In this document: piece after piece, positions 34,308-44,536 of the stretch
How the letters are laid out: each line of letters opens with the position of its first letter
How positions within the stretch are numbered: position 1 is the first letter of the stretch
DNA from: Flavobacteriaceae bacterium
Lineage (GTDB): Bacteria > Bacteroidota > Bacteroidia > Flavobacteriales > Flavobacteriaceae
Direction of reading: 5' to 3'
DNA length: 64,000 bases
NCBI GenBank assembly: GCA_947453195.1
Contig: CANGFO010000003.1
Span: forward strand, 62,001-126,000
Position numbers and translations under genes: made by a program
Notes under the pieces: generated by a model
The model's input: only the letters and a program-made list of their open reading frames with translations
The model's database searches: none
What the model was told of the DNA's origin: nothing

Positions 34308-35981
34308 TTAAGACAAGCCAATAATTTTACCGTCTGCATCAATATCTATGCGTTCGGCATTAGGAACTGCAGGTAAACCAGGCATGCGCATCACATCGCC
34401 AAGTAGTGGCACAATAAAGCGAGCACCGCTGGCAATTTCAAACTCTCGAACGGTAATCACAAAATCGGTTGGGCGACCAATTAGTTTTTCGTTATCCGAA
34501 AAACTGGCCGGAGTTTTGGCCATACAGACTGAAAAATCACCAAACCCTAACTCATTAATCATTTTTAATTGCGTTTTTGATTTAGGCGAAAACTCCACTG
34601 CCGAAGCACCATAAATCTCTTTAGCAACTGTAATTATTTTATGTTCAATAGAATCTTCTTTTTGATATAAAGGCTTGTAATTGGCTTTGCCACTTTCAAT
34701 TTCAGCAATTACTTGTGTTGCCAATTCCGCCGATCCTTTCCCTCCCACAGCGAATGCCGTGCTCACAATAGCGGTCACACCTTTAGTTAAACACAACGCT
34801 TTCAAAGCAGCATATTCGGCTTCGGTATCATCTGGAAATGCGTTGATACACACCACAGGATTTAACCCAAACTTTTGCATGTTTTCAATATGCTTTTCAA
34901 GGTTGCAAAATCCTTTGGCAATAGCTGGAACATTTTCGGTTTTAAACTCTTCGGCACTTAAACCTGCATGGTGTTTAATCGCTCTAATGGTAGCTACTAA
35001 AACTACCGCATCCGGCTTCAATCCGGATTGTTCGCATTTAATATGTAAAAACTTTTCGGCACCTAAGTCAGCTCCAAAACCTGCTTCGGTCACCACATAT
35101 TCACCCAGTGAAAGTCCCATTTTGGTTGCTATCGCTGTATTCGTTCCTTGCGCAATACTAGCAAATGGTCCTCCGTGTAAAATAGCCGGATTCCCTTCAA
35201 GAGTTTGCACTAAATTAGGTTTCAAAGCATCTTTAAGTAAAACTGCCATGGCACCTACCACTTTCAAATCGCGTGCAAAAATGGCTTTTCCGTCAAGGGT
35301 TTTTCCAACAAATATATTTCCTAAGCGCAATTTTAAGTCTTCCATATCTTTAGAAAGACATAAAATCGCCATCACCTCAGAAGCGGGTGTAATATTAAAA
35401 CCATCTTCGCGCATCGTCCCGTTGGCTTTTGCTCCTACTCCAATTATTATTTGGCGCAAAGATCGATCGTTCATATCCATCACGCGTTTCCATGCAATAG
35501 ATTTCGGATCTAAATTCAAAGAATATTTTGGATTTTGCAGGTTGTTATCAATCACCGCCGATAATAAATTATTGGCTTTTTCAATAGCCGAAAAATCACC
35601 CGTAAAATGCAAATTAATATCTTCCATTGGAACCACTTGAGCATAACCACCACCAGCAGCGCCACCTTTCATTCCAAAAACAGGTCCCAGCGAAGGCTCG
35701 CGCAATGCGGCAATCGCTTTTTTACCGATATAATTTAAGCCATCGGTCAAACCAATGGACATGGTGGTTTTACCTTCACCGTATTTTGTTGGCGAAAGTG
35801 CCGAAACCAAGATTAATTTTCCTTTTGGTTTTTCTTCTTGAAGTTCTAAAGGCAACTTGGCCTTATACTTTCCGTAATATTCTAAATCGTCTTCGGTGAT
35901 GTTAATTTTTTCTGCAATTGCACGAATGTGCTGTAAGGTTGCGCTTTGCGCTATTTCAATATCGGATGGAAAATTTGACAT
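34308..35981 (-). CDS. fhs: Formate--tetrahydrofolate ligase
   Basis: 557 aa, the usual length. P-loop-like ATP motif SPTKYGEGKTTMSIGL (residues 65-80), and the conserved folate/formyl-phosphate region AIAALREPSLGPVFGMKGGAAGGGYAQV. It makes 10-formyl-THF from formate, ATP and THF, feeding purine synthesis and one-carbon metabolism. It is transcribed away from the XRE gene. The region 35982-36044 upstream holds a topoisomerase-IV terminator. No other folate genes are adjacent. Confidence 0.95.
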   Translation of the reverse strand: MSNFPSDIEIAQSATLQHIRAIAEKINITEDDLEYYGKYKAKLPLELQEEKPKGKLILVSALSPTKYGEGKTTMSIGLTDGLNYIGKKAIAALREPSLGPVFGMKGGAAGGGYAQVVPMEDINLHFTGDFSAIEKANNLLSAVIDNNLQNPKYSLNLDPKSIAWKRVMDMNDRSLRQIIIGVGAKANGTMREDGFNITPASEVMAILCLSKDMEDLKLRLGNIFVGKTLDGKAIFARDLKVVGAMAVLLKDALKPNLVQTLEGNPAILHGGPFASIAQGTNTAIATKMGLSLGEYVVTEAGFGADLGAEKFLHIKCEQSGLKPDAVVLVATIRAIKHHAGLSAEEFKTENVPAIAKGFCNLEKHIENMQKFGLNPVVCINAFPDDTEAEYAALKALCLTKGVTAIVSTAFAVGGKGSAELATQVIAEIESGKANYKPLYQKEDSIEHKIITVAKEIYGASAVEFSPKSKTQLKMINELGFGDFSVCMAKTPASFSDNEKLIGRPTDFVITVREFEIASGARFIVPLLGDVMRMPGLPAVPNAERIDIDADGKIIGLS

Positions 35982-36012
35982 TTTAAATTAATTTTGAGGT
36001 AGCTATTAAAAG

Positions 36013-36043
36013 AAAATCTGCAAGGGTATTCCTTGCAGATTTT
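36013..36043 (-). terminator. Terminator of the topoisomerase IV operon
   Basis: Perfect 13-bp stem AAAATCTGCAAGG/CCTTGCAGATTTT (36013-36025 and 36031-36043), loop GTATT, followed on the minus strand by CTTTTAATAG. It starts 1 nt after the parC stop (36045-36047). Confidence 0.9.
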
Positions 36044-36044
36044 A

Positions 36045-38753
36045 TTATTCTAAACTAAGTGTTATTTGGCCGTCTTCATCCAATTCGGTTTTAATATCTT
36101 CCGAAATGGAATCTTCACCAGAACTTTCAATCTCTTCAGGAACTTCTTCAACAGGCTCTTCAAAAGGAAGTGATTCTAATAAATTAACTTGTTTTAATTT
36201 ATCTGCTGTCAATTGATTTCCAAGTGCTTTAATCCCTTTTACGGCAATAAATTGTTCTAAATCGATCGTTTGGTTTTCTTTCTGAATTCCTTTTACTTTG
36301 GTGAAAACTACCTCAGCAACAGGTCTCCAATCGGTAGATACGATTTCTAATTGGGATTTTTCATGTTCAGTAATAAAAATCTCCTCTTTGTTTTCATTTT
36401 CTACCAAGAAACGTTTTATAAAATAACGCTCTTTTTCTCCGTCATAATAAATCGTAGAAATGGGTTTCTTCGGATTCCATTTTTCTAAGACGATCATATC
36501 TTCATCAAAATGCGTAGTCAACTCAGGAATAATTGTTTTCAATTTACCCGTTTGATTGATAATCAACAAGCGATCATTGGGTCTAAATTCACCCAACAAT
36601 TCCCCTCTTCCATCTACATTCAAACGCTGAACAGTGTCATCAAACCAAATTTTTCTAGGACGCAAAGTGGATATTCCTTTTTCCTTCAATTCGATTTTCT
36701 TGATTGGATATTTCGTAACCGTATTTCCTCTGGAGGCACGACCTTTAATAGCAATATCGGTAAAATCAACATCCCATTTCAGTTTTTTCACACTACCTAC
36801 TTGACGCAGTAATATGGTAACTACTTCTGCTTCACCATTCGGATTTGCAGAGAAATACAATACTTGTGAACCTGCAGTTTCTTGAGTTAAATCATAAAAT
36901 TTATCACGCGTAACTCCCGAAACATTGAAACGTTTTATAAATGTAGATCCATTTTTACCATCACGGTAAATCATGTTGTAAATGGTACGCTTATCGTTTT
37001 TATCAAATACCGCAATATGAATAATATCTTTACCGACAAACTTCTTGTCGTCAACTTTAGAGATCATTATTTTTCCATCTCTCAAGAAAACAATCACATC
37101 ATCAATATCCGAGCAATCGGCAACATATTCGTCTTTTTTCAAACCAGTTCCAAAGAAGCCTTCCTCTTTATTTACATAGAGTTTGGTGTTTCTTAAAACC
37201 ACTTTGGTTGCTTCGATATTTTCAAAACTTCGCAACTCCGTTTGACGCTCTCTACCTTTTCCGTATTTCTCTTTTAATTTGGTGAAATAATCAATGGCAA
37301 AATCGATAAGATTGTCTAAATGATGTTGCACCTCCTTCATTTCGTCTTCCAACTTAGCAATGAAATCATCTGCTTTATCGGAGTCGAAACGGGTAATTCG
37401 AATCATCGGAATTTGAGTCAACTTCTGTAAATCGTCGTCATTAATATCCCTTACAAAAGATTTAGCAAAAGGCTCAAAACGTTTGTACATGTAACCGTAA
37501 AGCGTTTCCCTATCAGAATACAATTTGAAGTCAATATACATTTCTTCGCGAATGAATATTTTTTCCAAAGTAGAAAAATGCCATTTATTTTTAAGCTCTT
37601 CCAATTGAATTTCCAACTCAGCTTTTAACAGTTGAACGGTTCGTTCTGTTGAAATTTTCAACATAGCAGAAACTCCAATAAACAAAGGCTTATTATCTTC
37701 AATAACACATCCTAAAGGCGCCACCGAAGTTTCGCAGGCTGTAAATGCATATAAGGCATCAATTGTTTTATCGGGGGAAACCCCAGGAAATAAATGAATC
37801 AGGATTTCAACTTCAGCCGCAGTATTGTCTTCAATTTTCTTGATTTTGATTTTACCCTTTTCATTGGCTTTCAAAATACTATCAATCAATGAAGAGGTAT
37901 TTGTTGAAAACGGAATTTGAGTAATGACCAACGTTTGCTTGTCGAGTTGTGCAATTTTGGCACGAACACGAACACGTCCGCCACGCATTCCATCATTATA
38001 ATTGGAAACATCGGCAATACCGGCAGTTTGAAAATCAGGATATATAGTAAACGGCTTCCCTTTTAAAATCTTAACCGAAGCGTCAATTAACTCATTAAAG
38101 TTATGTGGCAAAACTTTGGTAGAAAGACCAACGGCAATTCCTTCGGCACCTTGGGCTAATAATAATGGAAATTTTACTGGTAGATTATTTGGTTCTGCAC
38201 GACGCCCATCATAGGAAACTCCCCAATCGGTGATTTTTGGAGAATACAAAACTTCTAAAGCAAATTTTGACAAACGCGCTTCAATATATCGCGAAGCTGC
38301 AGCGCTATCTCCAGTTAGTATATTACCCCAGTTTCCTTGGCAATCAATTAATAATTCTTTTTGACCAATTTGCACCATTGCATCTCCAATACTCGCATCT
38401 CCGTGGGGATGGTACTGCATGGTATGCCCCACTACATTGGCAACTTTGTTGTAACGGCCATCATCCAACTCTTTCAAAGAATGCATAATACGGCGCTGTA
38501 CCGGCTTAAATCCGTCTTCAATAGCTGGTACGGCGCGCTCCAAAATTACATACGACGCATAGTCCAGAAACCAATCTTTGTACATTCCAGTAACTTTGGT
38601 AATGGTATCCTCGGGGTTTTCGTCGTTTTCGTAAAAATGATTTCCGCCTGTAGAAACTATGTCTTCAAAACCTTCCTCAAAAGTTTCCTCTTGGGTAGAT
38701 TCGTCCAACTCGTCGTTAGTTTCTTCAATATTATCTTCTTCTTCGTCTTTCAT
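36045..38753 (-). CDS. parC: DNA topoisomerase IV subunit A
   Basis: 902 aa. An acidic ~50-residue N-terminal extension precedes the type IIA winged-helix domain. The DNA-linking tyrosine is Y156 (AAASRYIEARL). Then tower, coiled-coil and a C-terminal beta-pinwheel. The quinolone-region stretch reads HPHGDASIGDAMV, with Ala at the position of E. coli ParC Ser80 and Asp at Glu84. It unlinks daughter chromosomes. 36 nt after parE, it forms one operon that ends at the hairpin 36013-36043. Confidence 0.92.
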   Translation of the reverse strand: MKDEEEDNIEETNDELDESTQEETFEEGFEDIVSTGGNHFYENDENPEDTITKVTGMYKDWFLDYASYVILERAVPAIEDGFKPVQRRIMHSLKELDDGRYNKVANVVGHTMQYHPHGDASIGDAMVQIGQKELLIDCQGNWGNILTGDSAAASRYIEARLSKFALEVLYSPKITDWGVSYDGRRAEPNNLPVKFPLLLAQGAEGIAVGLSTKVLPHNFNELIDASVKILKGKPFTIYPDFQTAGIADVSNYNDGMRGGRVRVRAKIAQLDKQTLVITQIPFSTNTSSLIDSILKANEKGKIKIKKIEDNTAAEVEILIHLFPGVSPDKTIDALYAFTACETSVAPLGCVIEDNKPLFIGVSAMLKISTERTVQLLKAELEIQLEELKNKWHFSTLEKIFIREEMYIDFKLYSDRETLYGYMYKRFEPFAKSFVRDINDDDLQKLTQIPMIRITRFDSDKADDFIAKLEDEMKEVQHHLDNLIDFAIDYFTKLKEKYGKGRERQTELRSFENIEATKVVLRNTKLYVNKEEGFFGTGLKKDEYVADCSDIDDVIVFLRDGKIMISKVDDKKFVGKDIIHIAVFDKNDKRTIYNMIYRDGKNGSTFIKRFNVSGVTRDKFYDLTQETAGSQVLYFSANPNGEAEVVTILLRQVGSVKKLKWDVDFTDIAIKGRASRGNTVTKYPIKKIELKEKGISTLRPRKIWFDDTVQRLNVDGRGELLGEFRPNDRLLIINQTGKLKTIIPELTTHFDEDMIVLEKWNPKKPISTIYYDGEKERYFIKRFLVENENKEEIFITEHEKSQLEIVSTDWRPVAEVVFTKVKGIQKENQTIDLEQFIAVKGIKALGNQLTADKLKQVNLLESLPFEEPVEEVPEEIESSGEDSISEDIKTELDEDGQITLSLE

Positions 38754-38789
38754 TTATGCTGACTATTTCAGTAATTATAAAGTGTATTT

Positions 38790-40649
38790 TTATGCGATTT
38801 CTTCAACTTTATCCAATTCGACTTTCAAATTATTTATGATAAAGTTTTGTCTATCTGGTGTATTTTTACCCATATAGAATTCCAATAAAGTTTCTATAGA
38901 AGTAGCTTTATCCAACATTACAGGATCTAAACGGATGCTTTCTCCAATGAAATTCTTAAACTCATCAGGAGAAATTTCTCCCAATCCTTTAAATCGTGTG
39001 ATCTCAGGTTTTGGCTTTAATTTTTCGATAGCATTTACACGCTCTTCTTCGCTGTAGCAATAGATGGTTTCTTTTTTATTTCGAACTCTAAACAAAGGTG
39101 TTTGCAAAATATACAAATGCCCTTCTTTGATCATTTCAGGGAAAAATTGCAAGAAAAAAGTGATTAACAACAAGCGAATGTGCATCCCGTCGACATCGGC
39201 ATCGGTAGCAATTACAATGTTATTGTAACGCAAATCTTCAATACTTTCTTCAATATCTAGTGCCGCTTGAAGCAAATTAAACTCTTCGTTTTCGTATACG
39301 ATTTTCTTAGTCATTCCATACGAATTCAAAGGCTTACCACGCAAACTAAAAACCGCTTGCGTATTCACATCTCTACTCTTGGTAATCGATCCCGAAGCCG
39401 AATCTCCCTCGGTAATAAAAAGGGTGCTTTCTAAACTTCTTGGGTTTTTGGCATCGGTTAAATGCACTCTACAATCACGCAGTTTCTTGTTGTGCAAACT
39501 CGATTTTTTAGCTCGATCTTTGGCTAATTTTCGAATTCCGGAAAGCTCTTTTCTTTCGCGTTCTGCTTGCAGAATTTTACGCAAAAGTAAATCGGCCGTC
39601 TCCGGATTTTTATGTAAGAAATTATCTAATTTGGTTGTGATAAAATCATGAATAAAAGTACGAACTGTTGGACCGTTTGGACCTACGTCGTTAGATCCTA
39701 ATTTAGTTTTGGTTTGCGATTCAAATACGGGTTCTTCCACTTTAATTGAAACAGCAGAAACAATTGATTTTCTGATATCAGAAGCCTCAAAACCTTTATT
39801 ATAATATTCACGAATGGTTTTCACCACTGCCTCACGAAAAGCATTTAAGTGCGTTCCTCCTTGAGTGGTATTTTGTCCGTTTACAAACGAATGGTACTCC
39901 TCTGAATATTGTGATTTACTGTGCGTTAATGCAATTTCAATATCATCTCCTTCCAGGTGAATGATCGGATATTGCATGTCTTCTTCAGTAATTGTTTCCT
40001 CCAATAAATCTTTCAATCCAAATTCAGAAACATATTTTTCACCATTATAATATATTGTTAATCCACGATTTAGATAACAATAATTTTTGAGCATTTTAAC
40101 GACATACTCATTACGGTATTTATATTTTTTGAAAATAACCTCATCAGCTACAAAGGCAACTTTGGTTCCTTTTCTTTTGGTAGACTCAACAATTTCTTCT
40201 TCTAAAACTAAATTTCCTTCAGAGAATTCAGCTGCTTTTTGTTGGTTATCTCGAACCGATTCAACTCGGAAATAGTTCGACAAAGCATTCACCGCTTTGG
40301 TACCCACTCCATTTAAACCAACCGATTTTTTAAACGCTTTAGAATCGTATTTACCTCCGGTATTCATTCTGGAAACTACATCTACCACTTTCCCTAAAGG
40401 AATTCCACGGCCATAATCTCGAACAGTAACCAGTTTATCTTTGATGGTAACTTCAATCACTTTTCCCGCACCCATCACAAACTCATCGATACAGTTATCG
40501 ATAACTTCTTTTAAAAGAATATAAATTCCATCATCTGGAGAAGATCCATCGCCAAGCTTCCCAATGTACATTCCGGGACGCATTCGGATGTGTTCCTTCC
40601 AATCGAGTGAGCGGATATTGTCTTCGGTATATTGATCTTGTTCTGCCAT
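38790..40649 (-). CDS. parE: DNA topoisomerase IV subunit B
   Basis: 619 aa. GHKL ATPase domain: [14 protein letters not shown] with the ATP-Mg2+ Glu-Asn pair, [23 protein letters not shown]; transducer domain; then TOPRIM with TEGDSASG and [13 protein letters not shown]. The length (about 620) and the absence of a GyrB insert support ParE rather than GyrB. Works with the ParC encoded 36 nt downstream. It starts well inside the AT-rich region 40650-40830, in which I see no other gene. Confidence 0.93.
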   Translation of the reverse strand: MAEQDQYTEDNIRSLDWKEHIRMRPGMYIGKLGDGSSPDDGIYILLKEVIDNCIDEFVMGAGKVIEVTIKDKLVTVRDYGRGIPLGKVVDVVSRMNTGGKYDSKAFKKSVGLNGVGTKAVNALSNYFRVESVRDNQQKAAEFSEGNLVLEEEIVESTKRKGTKVAFVADEVIFKKYKYRNEYVVKMLKNYCYLNRGLTIYYNGEKYVSEFGLKDLLEETITEEDMQYPIIHLEGDDIEIALTHSKSQYSEEYHSFVNGQNTTQGGTHLNAFREAVVKTIREYYNKGFEASDIRKSIVSAVSIKVEEPVFESQTKTKLGSNDVGPNGPTVRTFIHDFITTKLDNFLHKNPETADLLLRKILQAERERKELSGIRKLAKDRAKKSSLHNKKLRDCRVHLTDAKNPRSLESTLFITEGDSASGSITKSRDVNTQAVFSLRGKPLNSYGMTKKIVYENEEFNLLQAALDIEESIEDLRYNNIVIATDADVDGMHIRLLLITFFLQFFPEMIKEGHLYILQTPLFRVRNKKETIYCYSEEERVNAIEKLKPKPEITRFKGLGEISPDEFKNFIGESIRLDPVMLDKATSIETLLEFYMGKNTPDRQNFIINNLKVELDKVEEIA

Positions 40650-40830
40650 TTTTAAATAAATCGAATTTAATTGCGTTCTGTTCGGATTGGTCTTACAGGA
40701 TAAGTATCCGATTTGCTAATTTACTGAATTTCGACAGTATTAAAAAGGAGATTTAGAGAAGTTATTAAGAATGTTTTTGACAATTTTTGAATCTGAAAGA
40801 GAGAAGTTTGAAGAAAAAGAAAAAAAATAA

Positions 40831-41499
40831 CTATTTATTAATTTTAATATATATTTGATCAAATCCTAATTTTTTCAACTTAAAAAAACGAGCAAATTCT
40901 ATTCTCATTGGAGTAATAATAAAACTCGTAGAATCAATCAATTTAGAGTGTATTTTAGTAATAGAATCTATTCTTTTTAAATCATCTTCAGAGAATAATT
41001 GTTTAATGGTAATCGTTTTTTTATTTAAACATATTAATTTCACCCGCCAATAGATTGAATCTCTTTCACTTAAAACTAAACATCCATTAATTCGTTTTGC
41101 TTTTTGAGAATCTGAAAACTTAAAAATAGTATCAATGTTTTTAGATTTAAATTCTACTGAATCACCAACCTTACAAAAACGAAAAATCTCATTTGTATTC
41201 TTCGAAATATACTTCCCATCGACTATATCAAAATATTGCTTTAAAGAATCTATTTGTTTTTTATGAAATCTAAATTTGGTTTCACTTTCATAAAAAATAA
41301 CATTATCAGTAATATTTAAACAAGTAGAATCCGAGTTTATATAAATTCCTTTAAATTTATTTGGAAACGCACTCAATTCAGAGTCATTTATTGGCTGAGG
41401 GGCTTCAAAATAAAAATTATAACCAAAAGGTACAGCTTCTGATTTTTTACACGAAAATATCAAAACCGATAAAATGAATAAAACAATTATTTTTTTCAT
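40831..41499 (-). CDS. Hypothetical lipoprotein
   Basis: 222 aa. Lipobox LIFSCKKSE, with the cysteine at residue 17. The mature part is beta-rich with repeated lysine and aspartate and no recognised domain; a motif KFRFHKKQIDSLKQYFDIVDG suggests a lone accessory surface or periplasmic protein. A terminator of the upstream ychF gene lies before it, so it needs its own promoter. I cannot assign a function. Confidence 0.6.
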   Translation of the reverse strand: MKKIIVLFILSVLIFSCKKSEAVPFGYNFYFEAPQPINDSELSAFPNKFKGIYINSDSTCLNITDNVIFYESETKFRFHKKQIDSLKQYFDIVDGKYISKNTNEIFRFCKVGDSVEFKSKNIDTIFKFSDSQKAKRINGCLVLSERDSIYWRVKLICLNKKTITIKQLFSEDDLKRIDSITKIHSKLIDSTSFIITPMRIEFARFFKLKKLGFDQIYIKINK

Positions 41500-41541
41500 A
41501 AATTAGATTTTTTAAAATCAACCAAATGTCATACCAAAAAT

Positions 41542-41569
41542 AAAACCGCAAAATCACTTTTGCGGTTTT
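41542..41569 (-). terminator. Terminator of ychF
   Basis: Perfect 12-bp stem AAAACCGCAAAA/TTTTGCGGTTTT (41542-41553 and 41558-41569), loop TCAC. On the minus strand a T-rich tract follows. It lies 38 nt after the ychF stop. Confidence 0.9.
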
Positions 41570-41607
41570 TTATTTATTTTATGTTATTATTTCGTTTCGA
41601 GAAATGA

Positions 41608-42702
41608 CTAAACGTTAAAACGGAAATGCATCACATCACCATCTTTTACGATGTATTCTTTTCCTTCTACACGCAATTTACCAGCTTCTTTTACTTTAGC
41701 TTCCGAACCAAAACTAGAAAAATCTTCATAGGCAATAACCTCAGCACGAATGAATCCTTTTTCAAAATCGGTGTGGATAACTCCGGCTGCTTTTGGAGCG
41801 GTATCTCCGATGTTAATTGTCCAAGCGCGAACTTCTTTTACACCTGCAGTGAAGTACGTTTGTAATTTCAATAGTTTGTATGCTGCACGAATTAATACTG
41901 CCGATCCTGGCTCTGAAAGTCCCATATCCTCTAAGAAAACTTGACGCTCTTCGTAGCTTTCTAACTCGGTAATATCAGCCTCAGCTCCTACTGAAAGTAC
42001 AATAACTTCCGCCTGTTCGTCTTTTACTAATTCACGAACTTGATCTACATATTTATTTCCATTAACTGCCGCTGACTCATCTACATTACAAACATATAAT
42101 ACTGGCTTATTGGTAATTAACTGAAAATCTTGCATTAATTCTTCCTCATCATTATTTTGAGGAACTATGGTTCTTGCTGATTTTGCTTGTAATAATGACT
42201 CACGAATTCGATCCAACAATGCTTTTTCTACTTGAGCTTCTTTATTTCCAGTTTTTGCTGCACGATTTACTTTTTCTAAACGTTTTTCAACAGTTTCTAA
42301 ATCTTTTAATTGCAATTCGATATCAATTGTTTCTTTATCGCGCACCGGATTTACATTACCGTCAACGTGAACGATATTGTCGTTATCAAAACAACGCAAA
42401 ACATGAATAATTGCATTACACTCTCTAATGTTTCCTAAGAATTGATTTCCAAGACCTTCTCCTTTACTTGCTCCTTTTACCAAACCTGCAATATCTACGA
42501 TATCTACAGTTGCCATTTGAACACGCTCTGGCTTAACTAATTCTTCTAAACGAACAATTCTTGGATCGGGTACATTTACCACACCAATATTTGGTTCGAT
42601 AGTACAAAAAGGAAAGTTTGCACTTTGTGCTTTTGCATTTGATAAACAATTAAATAAAGTTGATTTTCCTACATTAGGTAAGCCTACAATTCCTGCTTTC
42701 AT
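41608..42702 (-). CDS. ychF: YchF/OLA1-type GTP/ATP-binding protein
   Basis: 364 aa. P-loop GLPNVGKSTLFNCL (residues 6-19), the switch-like sequence IVDIAGLVKGASKGEGLGNQFL, and the ATP-selecting NVDE motif (here YVCNVDESA). The C-terminal TGS-like domain (VIHTDFEKGFIRAEVIAY) is typical. YchF prefers ATP and acts in translation and redox stress responses. A -7 element TATATTTG is at 42726-42733, 23 nt before the ATG, and a terminator follows. Confidence 0.95.
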   Translation of the reverse strand: MKAGIVGLPNVGKSTLFNCLSNAKAQSANFPFCTIEPNIGVVNVPDPRIVRLEELVKPERVQMATVDIVDIAGLVKGASKGEGLGNQFLGNIRECNAIIHVLRCFDNDNIVHVDGNVNPVRDKETIDIELQLKDLETVEKRLEKVNRAAKTGNKEAQVEKALLDRIRESLLQAKSARTIVPQNNDEEELMQDFQLITNKPVLYVCNVDESAAVNGNKYVDQVRELVKDEQAEVIVLSVGAEADITELESYEERQVFLEDMGLSEPGSAVLIRAAYKLLKLQTYFTAGVKEVRAWTINIGDTAPKAAGVIHTDFEKGFIRAEVIAYEDFSSFGSEAKVKEAGKLRVEGKEYIVKDGDVMHFRFNV

Positions 42703-42725
42703 TATGAATTTGTTTTAAAAGTGTG

Positions 42726-42733
42726 CAAATATA
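42726..42733 (-). promoter_or_regulatory. ychF: -7 element for ychF
   Basis: Minus strand TATATTTG (TAnnTTTG), 23 nt upstream of the ATG at 42702, the usual spacing. No -33 TTG at standard distance. Confidence 0.5.
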
Positions 42734-42791
42734 CTTCTATTAATTGAAAGTTTAAAAGTTTTTGAAACACATTCTATTATAATATAAGTGC

Positions 42792-42821
42792 AAAAAAAAT
42801 CCCGAAGACAGCTTCGGGATT
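42792..42821 (-). terminator. Terminator of the ferredoxin gene
   Basis: 10-bp stem AATCCCGAAG/CTTCGGGATT (42798-42807 and 42812-42821), loop ACAG, followed on the minus strand by a run of T (from plus-strand A 42792-42799). It lies 23 nt after the ferredoxin stop. Confidence 0.92.
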
Positions 42822-42844
42822 CGTTTCAATTTTATAAAAATAAA

Positions 42845-43195
42845 CTATTCGTTGTGTAAAAACGATTGTCTATTTAATAAGGTTTCTTCACTTTCCACAT
42901 GATTGTCATCGGGAACACAACAGTCTACTGGACAAACTGCGGCACATTGTGGCTCTTCGTGAAACCCTTTACATTCGGTACATTTCCCTGGAACAATATA
43001 ATAAATATCATCAGAAATTGGAGTTTGTGCTGCATCAGCATCAATTTCAGTTCCATCTGGTAAAATTACTTTTCCTTTCAACTTGGTTCCATCTTTATAA
43101 CGCCAATCATCAGCTCCTTCGTATATAGCTGTATTTGGACATTCCGGTTCACAAGCTCCGCAATTAATACATTCGTCTGTAATTATAATAGCCAT
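42845..43195 (-). CDS. 4Fe-4S dicluster ferredoxin
   Basis: 116 aa. Two cysteine clusters: [12 protein letters not shown] at the N-terminus and, after an insertion of about 45 residues ([21 protein letters not shown]), [22 protein letters not shown]. This is the layout of long bacterial YfhL/FdxA-like ferredoxins, an electron carrier in the cytoplasm. It is divergent from the acyl-CoA reductase gene with a palindromic promoter region between. Confidence 0.9.
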   Translation of the reverse strand: MAIIITDECINCGACEPECPNTAIYEGADDWRYKDGTKLKGKVILPDGTEIDADAAQTPISDDIYYIVPGKCTECKGFHEEPQCAAVCPVDCCVPDDNHVESEETLLNRQSFLHNE

Positions 43196-43274
43196 AACAT
43201 TATATTTAGGAATTGAGATACTACCATTTGGGATTTAAAAAAATATTCGTAAATCCATAATCGTAAATCCTCAA

Positions 43275-43302
43275 TACTTTTGTTTAATTTTGTGCAAAAT
43301 TA
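43275..43302. promoter_or_regulatory. Divergent promoter region with palindromic -7 elements
   Basis: Exact -7 elements on the plus strand at 43275-43282 (TACTTTTG) and 43285-43292 (TAATTTTG). The reverse strand has TAATTTTG at 43295-43302. The two inner ones form a perfect palindrome TAATTTTG-TG-CAAAATTA (43285-43302) between the ferredoxin and acyl-CoA reductase genes. Confidence 0.5.
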
Positions 43303-43332
43303 CAATCAAAACCATTCATATACAAGTCACAA

Positions 43333-44394
43333 ATGTTACAAATCGATAAAAAAAAGTGTTTTATTGCTTTAGGAGAGTTTTTAAGTCAATTTTCATTAGA
43401 TAATTCTACCAAAAACGCTGCCGTAAAAAACAATGATTTGTATTATGATGAATTTCTAAAATTGATTGAATTATCCCAATCGCACAATGGCTGGTTTACT
43501 CCTGAACAAGTATTTTTTGCTATTCAATCTTGGGCAGAAGCGTTAACAGAAGACAATTTAAACGAGTGGTTATCCAACTATGATTTTAGCAATCTAAAAA
43601 CTAAAACGGTTGGATTAATATTGGCTGGAAATATTCCGTTGGTTGGATTTCATGATTTTCTATCGGTGTTGATTTCCGGACATAAAGTACTGGTTAAAAC
43701 TTCGTCAAACGATCAAAAGTTATTACCTTTTTTAGCTAATTATTTGATTTCTATCAATCCAGAAATCAAAAACTATATTTCGTTCACCGACGACAAATTG
43801 GAGCATTTTGATGCCGTGATTGCAACAGGAAGTAACAATACATCACGTTATTTTGAATATTATTTTAAAGACAAACCAAGTATTATTCGAAAAAATAGAA
43901 ACTCTGTTGCCGTGTTAACAGGAAATGAAACTGATGAAGATTTAGAGAATTTAGGCGAAGATATTTTCAGGTATTTTGGATTGGGATGCCGTAATGTATC
44001 TAAATTATTTGTACCAAAGGATTATAATTTTGACGCCTTTTTTCAAGCCATTTACAAGCAAAAAGACGTGATTTATTATGAAAAATACGCTAATAATTAC
44101 GATTACAATAAAGCGGTTTTCCTAATGAGTAATTTCAAATTATTGGATAACGAGTTTCTAACTATAAAAGAAGACACCAGTTACTCCTCTCCCATTTCGT
44201 CATTGTTTTATGAATATTATGAGGATATTGAAATACTAAAAAATCGCTTGGAATCCGATGCCGATCAAATTCAATGTATTGTTTGCAAGGATTATTTTGA
44301 AAACAGTATTCCATTTGGGGAAACCCAAAAACCAAAACTTTGGGACTATGCAGACAATGTAAACACCTTAGATTTCTTGCTGCAACTTTCTTAA
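43333..44394 (+). CDS. Acyl-CoA reductase (LuxC-like)
   Basis: 353 aa. The aldehyde-dehydrogenase-like LuxC fold with VGLILAGNIPLVGFHDFLSVLISGHKVLVK and a catalytic-Cys region GLGCRNVSKLFVPKDYN. It reduces acyl-CoA or acyl-phosphate to the fatty aldehyde. It is divergent from the ferredoxin gene, which suggests a shared electron or lipid pathway, but that is inference. No LuxE/LuxD partners nearby, so not a bioluminescence cluster. Confidence 0.85.
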   Translation: MLQIDKKKCFIALGEFLSQFSLDNSTKNAAVKNNDLYYDEFLKLIELSQSHNGWFTPEQVFFAIQSWAEALTEDNLNEWLSNYDFSNLKTKTVGLILAGNIPLVGFHDFLSVLISGHKVLVKTSSNDQKLLPFLANYLISINPEIKNYISFTDDKLEHFDAVIATGSNNTSRYFEYYFKDKPSIIRKNRNSVAVLTGNETDEDLENLGEDIFRYFGLGCRNVSKLFVPKDYNFDAFFQAIYKQKDVIYYEKYANNYDYNKAVFLMSNFKLLDNEFLTIKEDTSYSSPISSLFYEYYEDIEILKNRLESDADQIQCIVCKDYFENSIPFGETQKPKLWDYADNVNTLDFLLQLS

Positions 44395-44536
44395 ATTTAC
44401 CCATTACATTATTGATAAAATATGTTATAAACTATTACGATTTCGTTAATAACATACCCTGATTTTTGATAAATTATAACCACAATTCCAATTGGTATTT
44501 CCGAAATTTGCACTTTAAAAATTTGGAACTACTACC

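Noticed and set aside
34681..35640. Long plus-strand frame opposite fhs (319 codons)
   Set aside because: Shadow of the well-conserved formate-THF ligase gene; the product has no recognisable pattern.
40650..40830. Gap upstream of parE
   Set aside because: AT-rich, with only a run of A/G near 40795-40830; no start codon with an open frame of note and no hairpin.
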